Source: Mesorhizobium neociceri
GTDB taxonomy: Bacteria; Pseudomonadota; Alphaproteobacteria; Rhizobiales; Rhizobiaceae
DNA: 64,000 nucleotides
Reading direction: 5' to 3'
Assembly (NCBI RefSeq): GCF_013520985.1
Contig: NZ_JACDTY010000008.1
Coordinates: 124,001 to 188,000, forward strand
This document shows positions 25,174-33,658 of this stretch, in pieces (within the stretch, counting starts at the first letter, position 1; every line of letters starts with the position of its first letter). Position numbers and translations under genes: made by a program. The notes beneath the pieces are model-generated. The model did no database searches, was not told the DNA's origin, and saw nothing but the letters and a program-made list of their open reading frames with translations.

Positions 25174-25691
25174 ATGGGCTTTTCTATCAGTTGGTTAGGC
25201 CTTCGCGGTCTCGGCATACAGGAGGTTGCGGCGCTGCTTCAGGTCGAGGTTGGCGATCAAATCGATGCCTTCGACGCTCCGATGAACGCTTATGCCAATG
25301 AGAACTGGGCGATCGTCATTTTGACGAGTGCCGCTTTCCGGGTCCTCCCGATCAGTTTCTCGCAGCGATTTCGAAAGGACGAGAATTAGTCGTCGTGCAC
25401 ATAGAAGAGCACGTCATGTTCTCGCACGCCGAACTATGGCGTGATCAAAAGAGTGTCTGGAAGGTCGGGCATAGCGGTGACCAGAATGTCGGAGACCTCT
25501 ACGCCACAGGCGATCTTCCGGCCTCTTTTGAAACCCTGAGACAACAAGCCCTTTCAAAGCAGGACGAGAAAGATGACGTCGACTATGTTTTTGACATTCC
25601 TCTCGATCTGGCGGCGGAATTGACAAGCTTCAGGCATGATGAATGGGCGCCGGACCAGCCGTTCTTCGAGCTTGTCGAGAAAAGCGCCTAA
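25174..25691 (+). pseudogene. Conserved hypothetical gene broken by one frameshift
   Basis: Two frames together make one protein of about 172 residues. The first half starts at ATG 25174 (MGFSISWLGLRG) and runs to ENWAIVI near 25320. The other frame continues with DECRFPGPPDQFLAAISKG, then VVVHIEEHVMFSHAELWRDQ, and ends FFELVEKSA at 25691. Restoring one T in the T run at 25319-25322 joins them. The combined protein resembles a short conserved bacterial hypothetical of this length with an EEHVM and FDIP-E-A-LTGFRHD motif. A strong GGAG site overlaps the cimA stop. It may be a real pseudogene or a base-calling error. Confidence 0.7.
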
Positions 25692-25817
25692 CGCTGCGCA
25701 GACGTCGTTCTTGAGGCGCAGCCTGCGACCCGCCCCTTGAACCATCAGCGAAAGTCCATTGATCCATCACAACTTTGCGATGGTCTTGGCCGAGTCCCTG
25801 GGCCATAGCGTTGCGCC

Positions 25818-26744
25818 ATGGCCACCGACACAATTGCCGACGCCGACTCCAAAGCCCGCAGCGGCTTCCTGCTGGCGCTGGGCGCCTATCTGCTATGGGG
25901 GCTGTTGCCCTTCTACATGAAGGCGGTCGCGCATCTGCCGCTGATCGAGGTGATCGCCCACCGCATCGTCTGGTCGGTGCCGATTGCCGCTGCGGTGCTG
26001 GTCTGGGCCGGCCGCACGGCCGATTTCAAGGCAGCGATCCGCTCGCCGCGCAGCATCGCTATGGCGGCGCTGACGGCGACGCTGATTTCGGTCAACTGGG
26101 CCATCTATGTCTGGGCGATCTCGGTCGACCGCACCGTCGAGACCGCACTGGGCTACTACATCAACCCGCTTGTCGTCATCGTTGTCGGCGCACTGGTGCT
26201 CGGCGAGAAACTCGACCGGCTGCAGATCGCGGCCGTGGCGCTCGCAGGGGTCGCGGTCGCTGTGCTGACCATCGATGCCGGCAAACTGCCCTGGGTGTCG
26301 CTGGCGCTGGCGTTTTCCTTCGCCGCCTACGGTTTTTTCCGCAAGACGCTGCCGATCGGTCCAAGCCAGGGCTTTCTGCTCGAAGTGCTTTTGCTGTCGG
26401 TGCCGGCGCTTGGCTACATCGTCTTCCTGATCGCCACCGGCCAGGACCATTTCATCTCCAGCAACGGCACCGACACGGCATTGCTGATCGGCTGCGGACC
26501 GATCACGTCGGTGCCGCTGCTTTTGTTCGCCTTCGGCGCCAGGCTTCTGCGCCTCTCCACCATCGGCATCATGCAATACATCGCGCCGACCATGGTGTTC
26601 CTGATCGCCGTGCTGGTCTTCGACGAGCCGTTCGGCACCACGCAGGCGATTGCCTTCGCGCTGATCTGGGCGGCGTTGGCGATGTATTCCTGGTCGATGT
26701 TTCGTGGCCGTGAAACCCGCCCGGTGCCATTGACCGCAAAATAG
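25818..26744 (+). CDS. rarD: RarD-type EamA transporter
   Basis: A 308-residue inner-membrane protein with about ten hydrophobic segments and two EamA repeats. Start ATG 25818 is followed by a short polar N-terminus, then GFLLALGAYLLWGLLPFYMKAV, the RarD hallmark; HRIVWSVP and SVNWAIYVWAI follow, and the second repeat ends with QYIAPTMVFLIAV. RarD was linked to chloramphenicol sensitivity by name, but its substrate is uncertain. A GST gene follows after eleven bases. Confidence 0.9.
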   Translation: MATDTIADADSKARSGFLLALGAYLLWGLLPFYMKAVAHLPLIEVIAHRIVWSVPIAAAVLVWAGRTADFKAAIRSPRSIAMAALTATLISVNWAIYVWAISVDRTVETALGYYINPLVVIVVGALVLGEKLDRLQIAAVALAGVAVAVLTIDAGKLPWVSLALAFSFAAYGFFRKTLPIGPSQGFLLEVLLLSVPALGYIVFLIATGQDHFISSNGTDTALLIGCGPITSVPLLLFAFGARLLRLSTIGIMQYIAPTMVFLIAVLVFDEPFGTTQAIAFALIWAALAMYSWSMFRGRETRPVPLTAK

Positions 26745-26755
26745 GGTCTCCTTCC

Positions 26756-27442
26756 ATGTACGTGCTGCATATCGCCAACAAGAACTATTCGTCATGGTCG
26801 CTGCGGCCATGGGTGCTGATGCGAACCCTCGACATTCCGTTCGAGGAGCGGCTGACGCCGTTCCCGACCGGGTCTAGCTTTGATCTCTACCGGTCGTTTT
26901 CACCCAGTGGCCGCGTGCCTTGCCTGGTCGATGACGGCTGGCCGGTCTGGGATTCGCTGGCTATTGCTGAGTATCTCGCCGAGCGCCATCACGGTGTGTG
27001 GCCGGTCGAGGCCAAGGCACGGTCCTGGGCGCGTTCGGCCGCCGCCGAAATGCATTCGGGCTTCACCGCCTTGCGCGGCGCCTGTCCGATGAATTGCGGC
27101 TTGCGTGTAAAGCCGTTTCCTATGTCTGATGCACTGAAGCAGGATCTCTTCCGGTTGGGCGATCTCTGGAATGATGGTCTTGCCCGGTTCGGCGGGCCGT
27201 TCCTTGCCGGCGGACATTTCACTGCCGTCGATGCCTTCTTTGCCCCGGTGGCATTTCGCGTCCAGTCCTATGGGCTCGCTTTCGAAGGGGCAGCTGCCGC
27301 CTATTCCGCGCAATTGCTCGGGTTGCCGGCGATGCAGGAATGGTATGCGGCGGGTCTCGCAGAGACCTGGCGTGAACCGGACCATGAAGCGGAGGTCGCT
27401 GCCGCCGGCACCGTCATAGAGGATCTTCGCGCCACGGAGTGA
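26756..27442 (+). CDS. Glutathione S-transferase family protein
   Basis: A 228-residue two-domain GST. The thioredoxin-like N-terminal domain (about 1-80) begins YVLHIANKNYSSWSLRPW and includes RVPCLVDDGWPVWDSLAIAEYL, with the glutathione-binding proline and the ESxAI-type motif (DSLAI). The helical C-terminal domain covers about 90-225. The Ser12-Ser13 region is the likely catalytic position. Substrate is unknown. It is 11 bases from rarD and convergent with the CorA-type gene, 17 bases apart. Confidence 0.9.
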   Translation: MYVLHIANKNYSSWSLRPWVLMRTLDIPFEERLTPFPTGSSFDLYRSFSPSGRVPCLVDDGWPVWDSLAIAEYLAERHHGVWPVEAKARSWARSAAAEMHSGFTALRGACPMNCGLRVKPFPMSDALKQDLFRLGDLWNDGLARFGGPFLAGGHFTAVDAFFAPVAFRVQSYGLAFEGAAAAYSAQLLGLPAMQEWYAAGLAETWREPDHEAEVAAAGTVIEDLRATE

Positions 27443-27459
27443 AGTCAGCCTGACGGATA

Positions 27460-28458
27460 CTACATCCGCCCGAGCCGCCTGACGAACAGATATGTCGCCG
27501 CCGCGATAACGGTTGCAATGGCTGTCACCACCCAGAAACCCATCGGCGTGTTGACCATGGGCAGGCCGCCGACATTCATGCCGAACAGGCCCGAAATGAT
27601 GGTCATCGGTAACAGCACCGCGGTCATCACCGACAGCACATAGAGCAGCTGGTTCGACTGCATCGTCAGCTTGGCCATCAATTCGTCCTGCAGCAGCCTT
27701 GTGCGCGCCTGCAACTGCTCGCCGTCGTGATAGAGCGTGTGTGCCCGGTGCGACAGTCTTGTCGCCATGTCGTTGATGGGGTCAGGCAGCTCGTTGCGAT
27801 GCGAATGGTCGAGGTGCCGGAACAGGTTGGTCAGCGTCGCCATCTGCCGATGGATGACCACCAGCTGACGGCGCGCCTCGACCAGCGACTGCCGCTCGCT
27901 GTGCCAGGCATCGCGCACGATGCGGTCCTCGATGCCGTCCAGCGTATCGCCAAGGCCGTGGAGCTCGGCCGCCATGCCGTCGAGAGACTGGCCCATGACC
28001 GCCTCGATCAGGTCGGCCGGAGAGCGGAATTTGCGCGATCCGCTCTCCACCGCCTTGCGGATGAGATCGACCGATTCCAGTGGCTGCTTGCGGGCGCCGA
28101 TCAGCATTTTTTCATTGAGGGCGAAGCGGAAATGGCCGAGCCCGCGCGCCTCCGCCGAATAATCGTGGCGCAGGTCTGGCAGATCGCCATAGAGCCAGTC
28201 ATCCTCGAGATCGATGTGGCAGCCCTGGCTGGCGCCGAGGAAGGCTTCGCGCACTGGCGCCGGCAGCGCCGCCTCGGCGGCGATCTCGCGGCGGGCGCGC
28301 AGGTCGGACAGCTGGTAGCTGCGCCATGTCCACGCAGCCTCGGCCGCGTCCTTGGTGCGCAGGCCGTCGGCGGTGAAATGATAGATGAAGAACAGCCCGT
28401 GCTCGTCGGGCAGGTAAGGCGACAGGGGAGTGCCTTCCGCGTTGAGAGCGATGTTCAC
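27460..28458 (-). CDS. CorA-family (ZntB-like) metal transporter
   Basis: A 332-residue protein using GTG 28458, which has GAGG six bases upstream; a longer frame to 28524 has no such site. A large cytoplasmic N-terminal domain (about 1-265) with long helices is followed by two transmembrane segments at the C-terminus. The CorA signature GMN is present in LFGMNVGGLP after the first, with the second in VTAIATVIAAATYLFV. ZntB and CorA are pentamers moving zinc or magnesium. The family cannot be split further from this sequence. Confidence 0.9.
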   Translation of the reverse strand: MNIALNAEGTPLSPYLPDEHGLFFIYHFTADGLRTKDAAEAAWTWRSYQLSDLRARREIAAEAALPAPVREAFLGASQGCHIDLEDDWLYGDLPDLRHDYSAEARGLGHFRFALNEKMLIGARKQPLESVDLIRKAVESGSRKFRSPADLIEAVMGQSLDGMAAELHGLGDTLDGIEDRIVRDAWHSERQSLVEARRQLVVIHRQMATLTNLFRHLDHSHRNELPDPINDMATRLSHRAHTLYHDGEQLQARTRLLQDELMAKLTMQSNQLLYVLSVMTAVLLPMTIISGLFGMNVGGLPMVNTPMGFWVVTAIATVIAAATYLFVRRLGRM

Positions 28459-28594
28459 GGCTCGCCTCGCCAGATACAGTTTCGACCACGCCGCGCGCGG
28501 ATGCCGGCACGCCATTCCTAGCATGGGCGAACCGGGTTCCGTGTGACAGTTTCTTGACAGGCGATCACAGTCTGTCGATCAGCGATACCCGGCG

Positions 28595-29701
28595 CTACAG
28601 ATCCTTGCGGAACAGATGCAGGCGATGCAGTAGCCTGGCATTGGACTTCTGCTTCTGGGCGAGGCTGGCCTTGTTGCTGTCGCCTATCCAGGTGTTGCCC
28701 AGCGTCTCATAGCCGGCGGCCTTGAGCGCTAGCACGATGCGGCGCAGCACCACCGGGTTCACGCCCTGGCCCTGCAGATCTGGCCTGACGCCGGAAAAGA
28801 TCAGCACGGCGCGTTTGCAGGTGAATTTGTGCATCAGGAAATGCCACGGCGTCGTCAGCCCTATCCTCGACTTCGTCTTGCGCAGGAACGGGTTCAAGTC
28901 GGGGATGCAGATGATGCAGGCGGCCGGCTCGCCGCGATAGTTGAGGACGGCTGAGATGCGCGGATCCATCACCCATTTCATGTCGCGCGCCTGGAAATGG
29001 AACTCTTCGTGGCTGACCGGCACGAACATCGGGTTTTGGGCGAAGGAGGCGTTGAGGATCAGCCGTGCATCATCCATGCGCTGCGGCACCAGGGCGCGCG
29101 TCAGCGGCGCAAAGGCAAAGTCGGGATTGTCGAGGATGGCCTGCTGCTTCGGGCCGATCTCGGGCGCTGCCGCCGTTTTGAGGTCGAGCTCGAATGTCGT
29201 CATCGGAAATTCCGGCCGGTAGCCGTTTTCCTCCAGCAGCCGCGCAATGTGCGGCGGGCTGTAGATCAGGTCGGTGTAGGGCGCCTTGTCGAAGGCGCTG
29301 GTCTGGACGCCGATCTGCTGCATGGCCGTCAGGTTGAAATTACCCATGATCTCGGTGTGGCCACGCCGCCGGCCCCAATCCTCGGCTGCCTTGAGCAGAA
29401 GCCCGGCGGCCTCTGCGTCGTCGGCGCAGTCGAAATAGCCGAAATAGCCGCGGTTCCAGCCATACTGGGTGTTGGAGGCGCCGTGCACATGCGCGGTGAT
29501 CCGCCCGATCGGGCGTCCGTCGCGAAGGGCAGTGAAGTAGGTGACTTCGTCGTCCGAACTGAACAGCGGATTTTCGGTCGCTGACACGAAACGCTTCAGG
29601 TCGCCCTTCATCGGCGAGACATAGAGCGAGTTCTCGCCATAGGCCTCGAACGGTGCTGCGAAGAAGGATTCGAAGTCGCGTTCCCGCAATGTCACCGGCA
29701 T
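28595..29701 (-). CDS. GNAT-like N-acetyltransferase domain protein
   Basis: A 368-residue protein with a GNAT-type domain. The N-terminal half contains YVSPMKGDLKRF, GRPIGRITAHVHG and GYFGYFDCADD; the middle reads EIMGNFNLTAMQQIGV; a C-terminal block ends FSGVRPDLQGQGVNPVVLRR, which is the acetyl-CoA-binding R-x-x-G-x-G-like loop. It resembles uncharacterised YghO-type proteins. No signal peptide or membrane helix. The donor is probably acetyl-CoA or another acyl-CoA; the acceptor is unknown. It lies alone between the CorA-type gene and a convergently placed cytochrome gene on the same strand. Confidence 0.7.
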   Translation of the reverse strand: MPVTLRERDFESFFAAPFEAYGENSLYVSPMKGDLKRFVSATENPLFSSDDEVTYFTALRDGRPIGRITAHVHGASNTQYGWNRGYFGYFDCADDAEAAGLLLKAAEDWGRRRGHTEIMGNFNLTAMQQIGVQTSAFDKAPYTDLIYSPPHIARLLEENGYRPEFPMTTFELDLKTAAAPEIGPKQQAILDNPDFAFAPLTRALVPQRMDDARLILNASFAQNPMFVPVSHEEFHFQARDMKWVMDPRISAVLNYRGEPAACIICIPDLNPFLRKTKSRIGLTTPWHFLMHKFTCKRAVLIFSGVRPDLQGQGVNPVVLRRIVLALKAAGYETLGNTWIGDSNKASLAQKQKSNARLLHRLHLFRKDL

Positions 29702-29741
29702 GGCATTTGTCTCCCTGGCCGGCGATCCATCATGACGCGCC

Positions 29742-31475
29742 TCACAGCAGCTTCAAATATTCGAGCAGCGCCGCCTTGTCGTCCTCGCCGAGTGGCGCGA
29801 ACTCCGTCTCATGGCCGCCATTGCCGAGGCCGAACGCCGTCGTGTCGATTTCGGCCGGAATGGACCAGGGCGTGTAGCCGGTCGGCGGGTACCAGCCGCC
29901 CTTGCCGTCATCGACGCCGGCGATGCCGACCTTGTCGAGATCGAGCCTGTGGCCGCCGACGCTGAAGCGCTTCGGCCGCTGGTCCGGGTGCATCAGGTGC
30001 CAGAGCGTCGGCACGCTGCCATTGTGGAAATAGGGCGCGCTGGACCACAGGCCGGTCAGCGGTGGCGCGGTGTAGGTGGAAACGGTGCGCGCATCGATGT
30101 AGCGGCCGTAGAGCGACCCGTTCACCGCATCGGCGACTTCCTTGCCCAAGAGCCTGTGTCGTTGCGGATCGGTGCCGATCTCGCCTTCCCAATTGGGAAA
30201 GCTGATCAAATGCGGCCGCTCGATGTCCTGGCCATAGGTGCCGTGGCAGGAGGCGCAGTGCTGCGCATAAACAGCCTGGCCGCGCGGCAGCAGCGATCTG
30301 TCGATGCGGCCGGGAAATGGCTGCGGCGTGTAGCTGTTCATCCAGCCGGTGATGTCGAAGGCATGGTCGATCGAGGTCTCCGCCACCTCAGGTGTGACGC
30401 CCATGCTGGGCACGGTGAAATAGGAAATGATCGCCGCCAGTTCCCGCCTGTGTTCGGGCGTGATGTCTTCGGCTTGGATTGCCTGCGTGTGGTCGACGCC
30501 CGGGATGGCGTAATTGCCGCAATTGAGGAATTTGCTGCGCCACAGCCGCCCGCCGAGATCGGGCACCGAATTGAAGACGCTCTCGGGCACGAGTTTGCCT
30601 TCGGGAATCAGGCCAAGCCGGCTCCTGAGCGAATCCAGCCCGTTGGTGGCGCCGGCCAGCGATGCACGGAACGGTAACAGCCGACCGATCGAAGCCTGGC
30701 GTTCGGCAAGCGTTTTGGTGAGTTGCGGGATGATGAAGTAGTGCAGCGTCACCCGCTCGCGCCATTGCGTGTCGGGATAGAGAAGCTGCACGGCATCCAT
30801 CAACAGATCCGGCTTCTGTCCGAAGGCGTTGAACGCCGCGTAGAGCGCTACCGTATAAGCCTCCAGATTGATCGAGCTGTTGGGCGCGCCGAGCCAGACG
30901 CGGCCGGTGTCGGGATTGCCTGATGCGTCGTACATGACGCTGGAGTGGCAGGCCGGACAGCCGACATTGCCGATCGTTGCGCCGATCGGCGGCACGGTCC
31001 GGCCGCCGAAGCCGACATTCTGCCCAAGCGGTGTCTCGAAGCTCGGCGGCGGCAGATGCGGCGGCCAGTTGCCGATGGTTTTGGGGGTGTGGAAACCGAA
31101 CTGACGATAGAGCGCGGCGAGGTCCACCTCGGCGAGGCGATTCAGTTTGCCGTCGACGGAGTTGAGCGCCAGCGCCGCCGTCGCAAGCTTCCAGGGCGAC
31201 GCCGACACTTTCAGCGTGTCCGACGTCAGCGTCGAAAAATCGCCGAAGGCAAAATAGGCGACGCCGCGGTCCGTCTCATTCTTCAGCGACGGCGCAAGTG
31301 CTTCATAGCGGTCGGATGTCGCCGCAAACGATGTGAGCGCAGGCAATGCCGCCACGACGGCCGCGGCCGTAACGGCAAGCAACGCGGCAGAAATCAGCAG
31401 GAAACGAGTGCGTCGCAAAGACCAACCGCCCAGATTCGAATTGCATGCCGGACGCGTGCAATATTCCGGAAGCAT
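29742..31475 (-). CDS. Exported di-heme cytochrome c, RoxA-like
   Basis: A 577-residue protein with a membrane anchor or signal segment at about 24-50 (FLLISAALLAVTAAAVVAAL) and two CxxCH heme sites: CPACH near residue 175 and CASCH near 410. After the second heme comes APPLTGLWSSAPYFHNGSVPTLWHLM, a block seen in MauG/RoxA-type and related di-heme cytochromes. RoxA cleaves rubber with oxygen, but this protein is shorter and its catalytic residues cannot be matched by eye; a peroxidase or other oxidase role is equally possible. The start may be ATG 31475 or an internal TTG closer to the signal. Confidence 0.75.
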   Translation of the reverse strand: MLPEYCTRPACNSNLGGWSLRRTRFLLISAALLAVTAAAVVAALPALTSFAATSDRYEALAPSLKNETDRGVAYFAFGDFSTLTSDTLKVSASPWKLATAALALNSVDGKLNRLAEVDLAALYRQFGFHTPKTIGNWPPHLPPPSFETPLGQNVGFGGRTVPPIGATIGNVGCPACHSSVMYDASGNPDTGRVWLGAPNSSINLEAYTVALYAAFNAFGQKPDLLMDAVQLLYPDTQWRERVTLHYFIIPQLTKTLAERQASIGRLLPFRASLAGATNGLDSLRSRLGLIPEGKLVPESVFNSVPDLGGRLWRSKFLNCGNYAIPGVDHTQAIQAEDITPEHRRELAAIISYFTVPSMGVTPEVAETSIDHAFDITGWMNSYTPQPFPGRIDRSLLPRGQAVYAQHCASCHGTYGQDIERPHLISFPNWEGEIGTDPQRHRLLGKEVADAVNGSLYGRYIDARTVSTYTAPPLTGLWSSAPYFHNGSVPTLWHLMHPDQRPKRFSVGGHRLDLDKVGIAGVDDGKGGWYPPTGYTPWSIPAEIDTTAFGLGNGGHETEFAPLGEDDKAALLEYLKLL

Positions 31476-31520
31476 TATTGCCCGTTATTCCTTAACAGGC
31501 GTTGCAGCATCTCGGTTAAT

Positions 31521-31547
31521 AGCCGGCGGCACCGATCGCCGCCGGCT
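31521..31547 (-). terminator. Hairpin after muconolactone-isomerase-like gene
   Basis: A perfect ten-base stem AGCCGGCGGC and GCCGCCGGCT with a seven-base loop lies 20 bases past the stop of the minus-strand gene. There is no T run, so termination efficiency is uncertain. Confidence 0.4.
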
Positions 31548-31566
31548 GCGTGTTTCGCGGTGAGGC

Positions 31567-31857
31567 TCAGCGCTTCGGCCCAAACCCGGGGTAGGGCGCA
31601 AGCGGCACCACTGCGGCGATGTCCATCATGCCGGCCTTGACCAGCGGCAAGGTGGCGAGGTGGCTGCGCACGTCCGCGTCGCTGACGGCCTCGAACATCA
31701 TGCCGCTGCCCGGAATATCACCGCGGTTCCACACCTGGCGCACAGCACCCTCGGCATAGAGCGTGCGGCGCTGTTCGGCCTCGCCGGGCAGCAGCTGTGC
31801 GAAATCGGCGTCGCTGAACTTTTCAGTGTTGCGGGTGAGAAGGGCAAAGAACTGCAT
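31567..31857 (-). CDS. Muconolactone delta-isomerase/YciI-like protein
   Basis: A 96-residue protein starting at ATG 31857, preceded by AGGAGA seven bases upstream; the longer frame to 31890 runs through the divergent operator. The sequence begins MQFFALLTRNTEKFSD and contains RQVWNRGDIPGSGMMFEA and VVPLAPYPGFGPK, resembling the ferredoxin-like muconolactone isomerase fold. It is divergent from a LysR regulator, a layout common for small aromatic-degradation genes, but no other pathway gene is nearby. Function is therefore only suggested. Confidence 0.75.
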   Translation of the reverse strand: MQFFALLTRNTEKFSDADFAQLLPGEAEQRRTLYAEGAVRQVWNRGDIPGSGMMFEAVSDADVRSHLATLPLVKAGMMDIAAVVPLAPYPGFGPKR

Positions 31858-31874
31858 GACGGTCTCCTGTGGTT

Positions 31875-31893
31875 GCGATGGCCAAACCATCGC
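31875..31893. promoter_or_regulatory. Candidate LysR operator, perfect dyad
   Basis: GCGATGG-CCAAA-CCATCGC is a perfect seven-base dyad with a five-base centre, including a T-N11-A core. It lies 18 bases upstream of the isomerase-like start and 76 bases upstream of the LysR start, a usual place for an autoregulatory LysR site. Confidence 0.55.
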
Positions 31894-31968
31894 TGCTGCT
31901 GGTCAGACTGTCCAAGACTGATTAGGCTAAAGTTGAGACCTGGTAGGGCTTTCCGAAGTGGAGAAAAA

Positions 31969-32853
31969 ATGTTCGACCTGCGCCAGCTCCGCTATTTCGT
32001 TGCCGTGGCCGAAGCCGGCAATGTCGGCCGTGCCGCCGAACTCCTGCACATCTCGCAGTCGCCGCTGAGCCGCCAGATCATGCAGCTTGAGGCGCAACTT
32101 GGCGTCGCCCTGTTCGAGCGAGCGAAGCAGCGGGTCCACCTCAATGCCGAGGGCACGGCGTTCCTGGCCGAGGCGCGGGCGCTGCTTGCCAATGCACGGC
32201 GTCTGGAGGAGCTCGGACGCAACCTTGCCAGCGGCGCTGTCGGGCGGCTCGCCATCGGGTATGTCGAGGGCGCGGTGCATGCCGGCCTCGTCAGCCGGAT
32301 GTTGCGGCAGTTTCGCCACGACCGGCCGGATTTTCATTTGCAGCTGAAGAACCAGCGCTCGGCGGTGCAACTCGAAGGATTGCGTCAGCGCTCGCTCGAC
32401 CTCGGCTTCGTCTATGGCCCGCCCGCTGCCGACGATCCCGATCTTGCCGGCATGCTGGTCAGGCGCGAACCGCTGGTGCTGGCGATGCCGGAAAGTGATG
32501 CGCTCGCCGCTGTCGCCGACATCTGGCCCGAGCATCTCGACGGCCGCGTCTGGATCACGGTGGTGCGCCAACCTGACGACACCAACCGCGCTCAGTTCCT
32601 GGCGGCCTGCGCCAAGGCCGGCTTCCTGCCCGACATCGCCTATGAGACGGCCGATCCCCTGACCTCGCTCGGCCTGGTCAGCGCCGGGCTCGGCCTGGCG
32701 ACGGTTCAGGCCAGCCTCCGGAGCGCTGCACCCACAGGGATCGTGTTCCGCGATCTGCCGTGGTTCGAGCGCACCGTCTCGATCCATCTCGCCTGGCGGC
32801 GGCAGGACAAGCGGACGGTGATTGCGGAGTTGCGGAAGGCAGTAGGGCAGTAA
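31969..32853 (+). CDS. LysR-family transcriptional regulator
   Basis: A 294-residue LysR regulator, starting at ATG 31969 with GGAG eight bases upstream; the longer frame from 31660 overlaps the divergent gene and is rejected. The helix-turn-helix is at about 2-60 (FDLRQLRYFVAVAEAGNVGRAAELLHIS then QSPLSRQIMQLEAQLGVALF). The sensor domain resembles BenM/CatR-type regulators by general pattern (YVEGAVHAGLVSRMLRQF). It probably regulates the divergent isomerase-like gene. Its last codons form the left arm of a long inverted repeat. Confidence 0.9.
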   Translation: MFDLRQLRYFVAVAEAGNVGRAAELLHISQSPLSRQIMQLEAQLGVALFERAKQRVHLNAEGTAFLAEARALLANARRLEELGRNLASGAVGRLAIGYVEGAVHAGLVSRMLRQFRHDRPDFHLQLKNQRSAVQLEGLRQRSLDLGFVYGPPAADDPDLAGMLVRREPLVLAMPESDALAAVADIWPEHLDGRVWITVVRQPDDTNRAQFLAACAKAGFLPDIAYETADPLTSLGLVSAGLGLATVQASLRSAAPTGIVFRDLPWFERTVSIHLAWRRQDKRTVIAELRKAVGQ

Positions 32854-32901
32854 GGCAGTAGGCAGTATGGTTCTCGGTAGTTCACACGCTGCCCTACTGC
32901 C
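32838..32901. terminator. Inverted repeat of GGCAGTA units between convergent genes
   Basis: Four near-tandem GGCAGTA units run from 32838 to 32867, overlapping the LysR stop. The 13-base arm GGCAGTAGGGCAG pairs perfectly with CTGCCCTACTGCC at 32889-32901, and a further CTACTGCC follows. It sits between LysR and the convergent LOG-type gene and may act as a bidirectional terminator, though it has no T run. Confidence 0.5.
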
Positions 32902-32921
32902 TATTCCCTACTGCCTAAGCC

Positions 32922-33533
32922 CTACATCTTATCAATCACCGACTGCACGCCTTCCGTCGGCGCATCGACCGACGAGCCCGCCACCATGATGGCGGCGACG
33001 ATGGCTTCGGGGTCTTCGACCACCAACGGTTTGACCCGCTGCGCGGTGTGAATGAAGCCTTCGCTCGACATGTGGTCGAGCAGCGCCAGCATCGGATTCC
33101 AGAACCCTTTGACGTTGGCGAAGACGATCGGCTTGCGGTGATGGCCGAGCTGGCCCCAGGTCATGACCTCGACGATCTCCTCGACTGTGCCGATGCCGCC
33201 CGGCAGCGCCACAAAGGCGTCGGATTTTTCGAACATCTTGTGTTTGCGCTCGTGCATGTTGTCGGTGATCAGCAGCTCGTCGAGCCGGTCAAGCGCGGTT
33301 TCGGTGGCTTCCTTGTTGATGAGGAAGCGCGGGATGATGCCAGTTACCTTGCCACCGGCCTTGAGCGCGCCTTCGGCGACGGCGCCCATAATGCCTTTGG
33401 TGCCGCCGCCATAGACCAGTCGCAGGCCGGATTTGGCGAGCGAGCGGCCAAGCAGGTGTCCGGCCTTGGCGTAGATTTCATCGCGGCCCGGAGACGAGCC
33501 GCAGTAGACGCAGACGGATCGAATCGTGTTCAT
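32922..33533 (-). CDS. TIGR00730/LOG-family protein (nucleoside-5'-monophosphate phosphoribohydrolase-like)
   Basis: A 203-residue Rossmann-fold protein starting at ATG 33533 (MNTIRSVCVYCGSSPGRDE). Conserved motifs are LVYGGGTKGIMGAVAEGAL and the active-site LPGGIGTVEEIVEVMTWGQL (PGGxGTxxE). LONELY GUY enzymes release free cytokinin base from its ribotide; bacterial members also hydrolyse AMP and other nucleotides. A cytokinin role in a plant-associated bacterium is possible but not shown. A longer frame to 33620 lacks support. Confidence 0.9.
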   Translation of the reverse strand: MNTIRSVCVYCGSSPGRDEIYAKAGHLLGRSLAKSGLRLVYGGGTKGIMGAVAEGALKAGGKVTGIIPRFLINKEATETALDRLDELLITDNMHERKHKMFEKSDAFVALPGGIGTVEEIVEVMTWGQLGHHRKPIVFANVKGFWNPMLALLDHMSSEGFIHTAQRVKPLVVEDPEAIVAAIMVAGSSVDAPTEGVQSVIDKM

Positions 33534-33658
33534 GCGTGATTGGTGATTGGGTCTGAATGCGGGGTCAAGCCCCTGAGGCTGACAAGCCCGGGCTTTTTCT
33601 TGTCGGTTCCGGCAAAACACGCTAGACCGGCGTTAGGTGGCTAAGGGACAGGGGAAAT

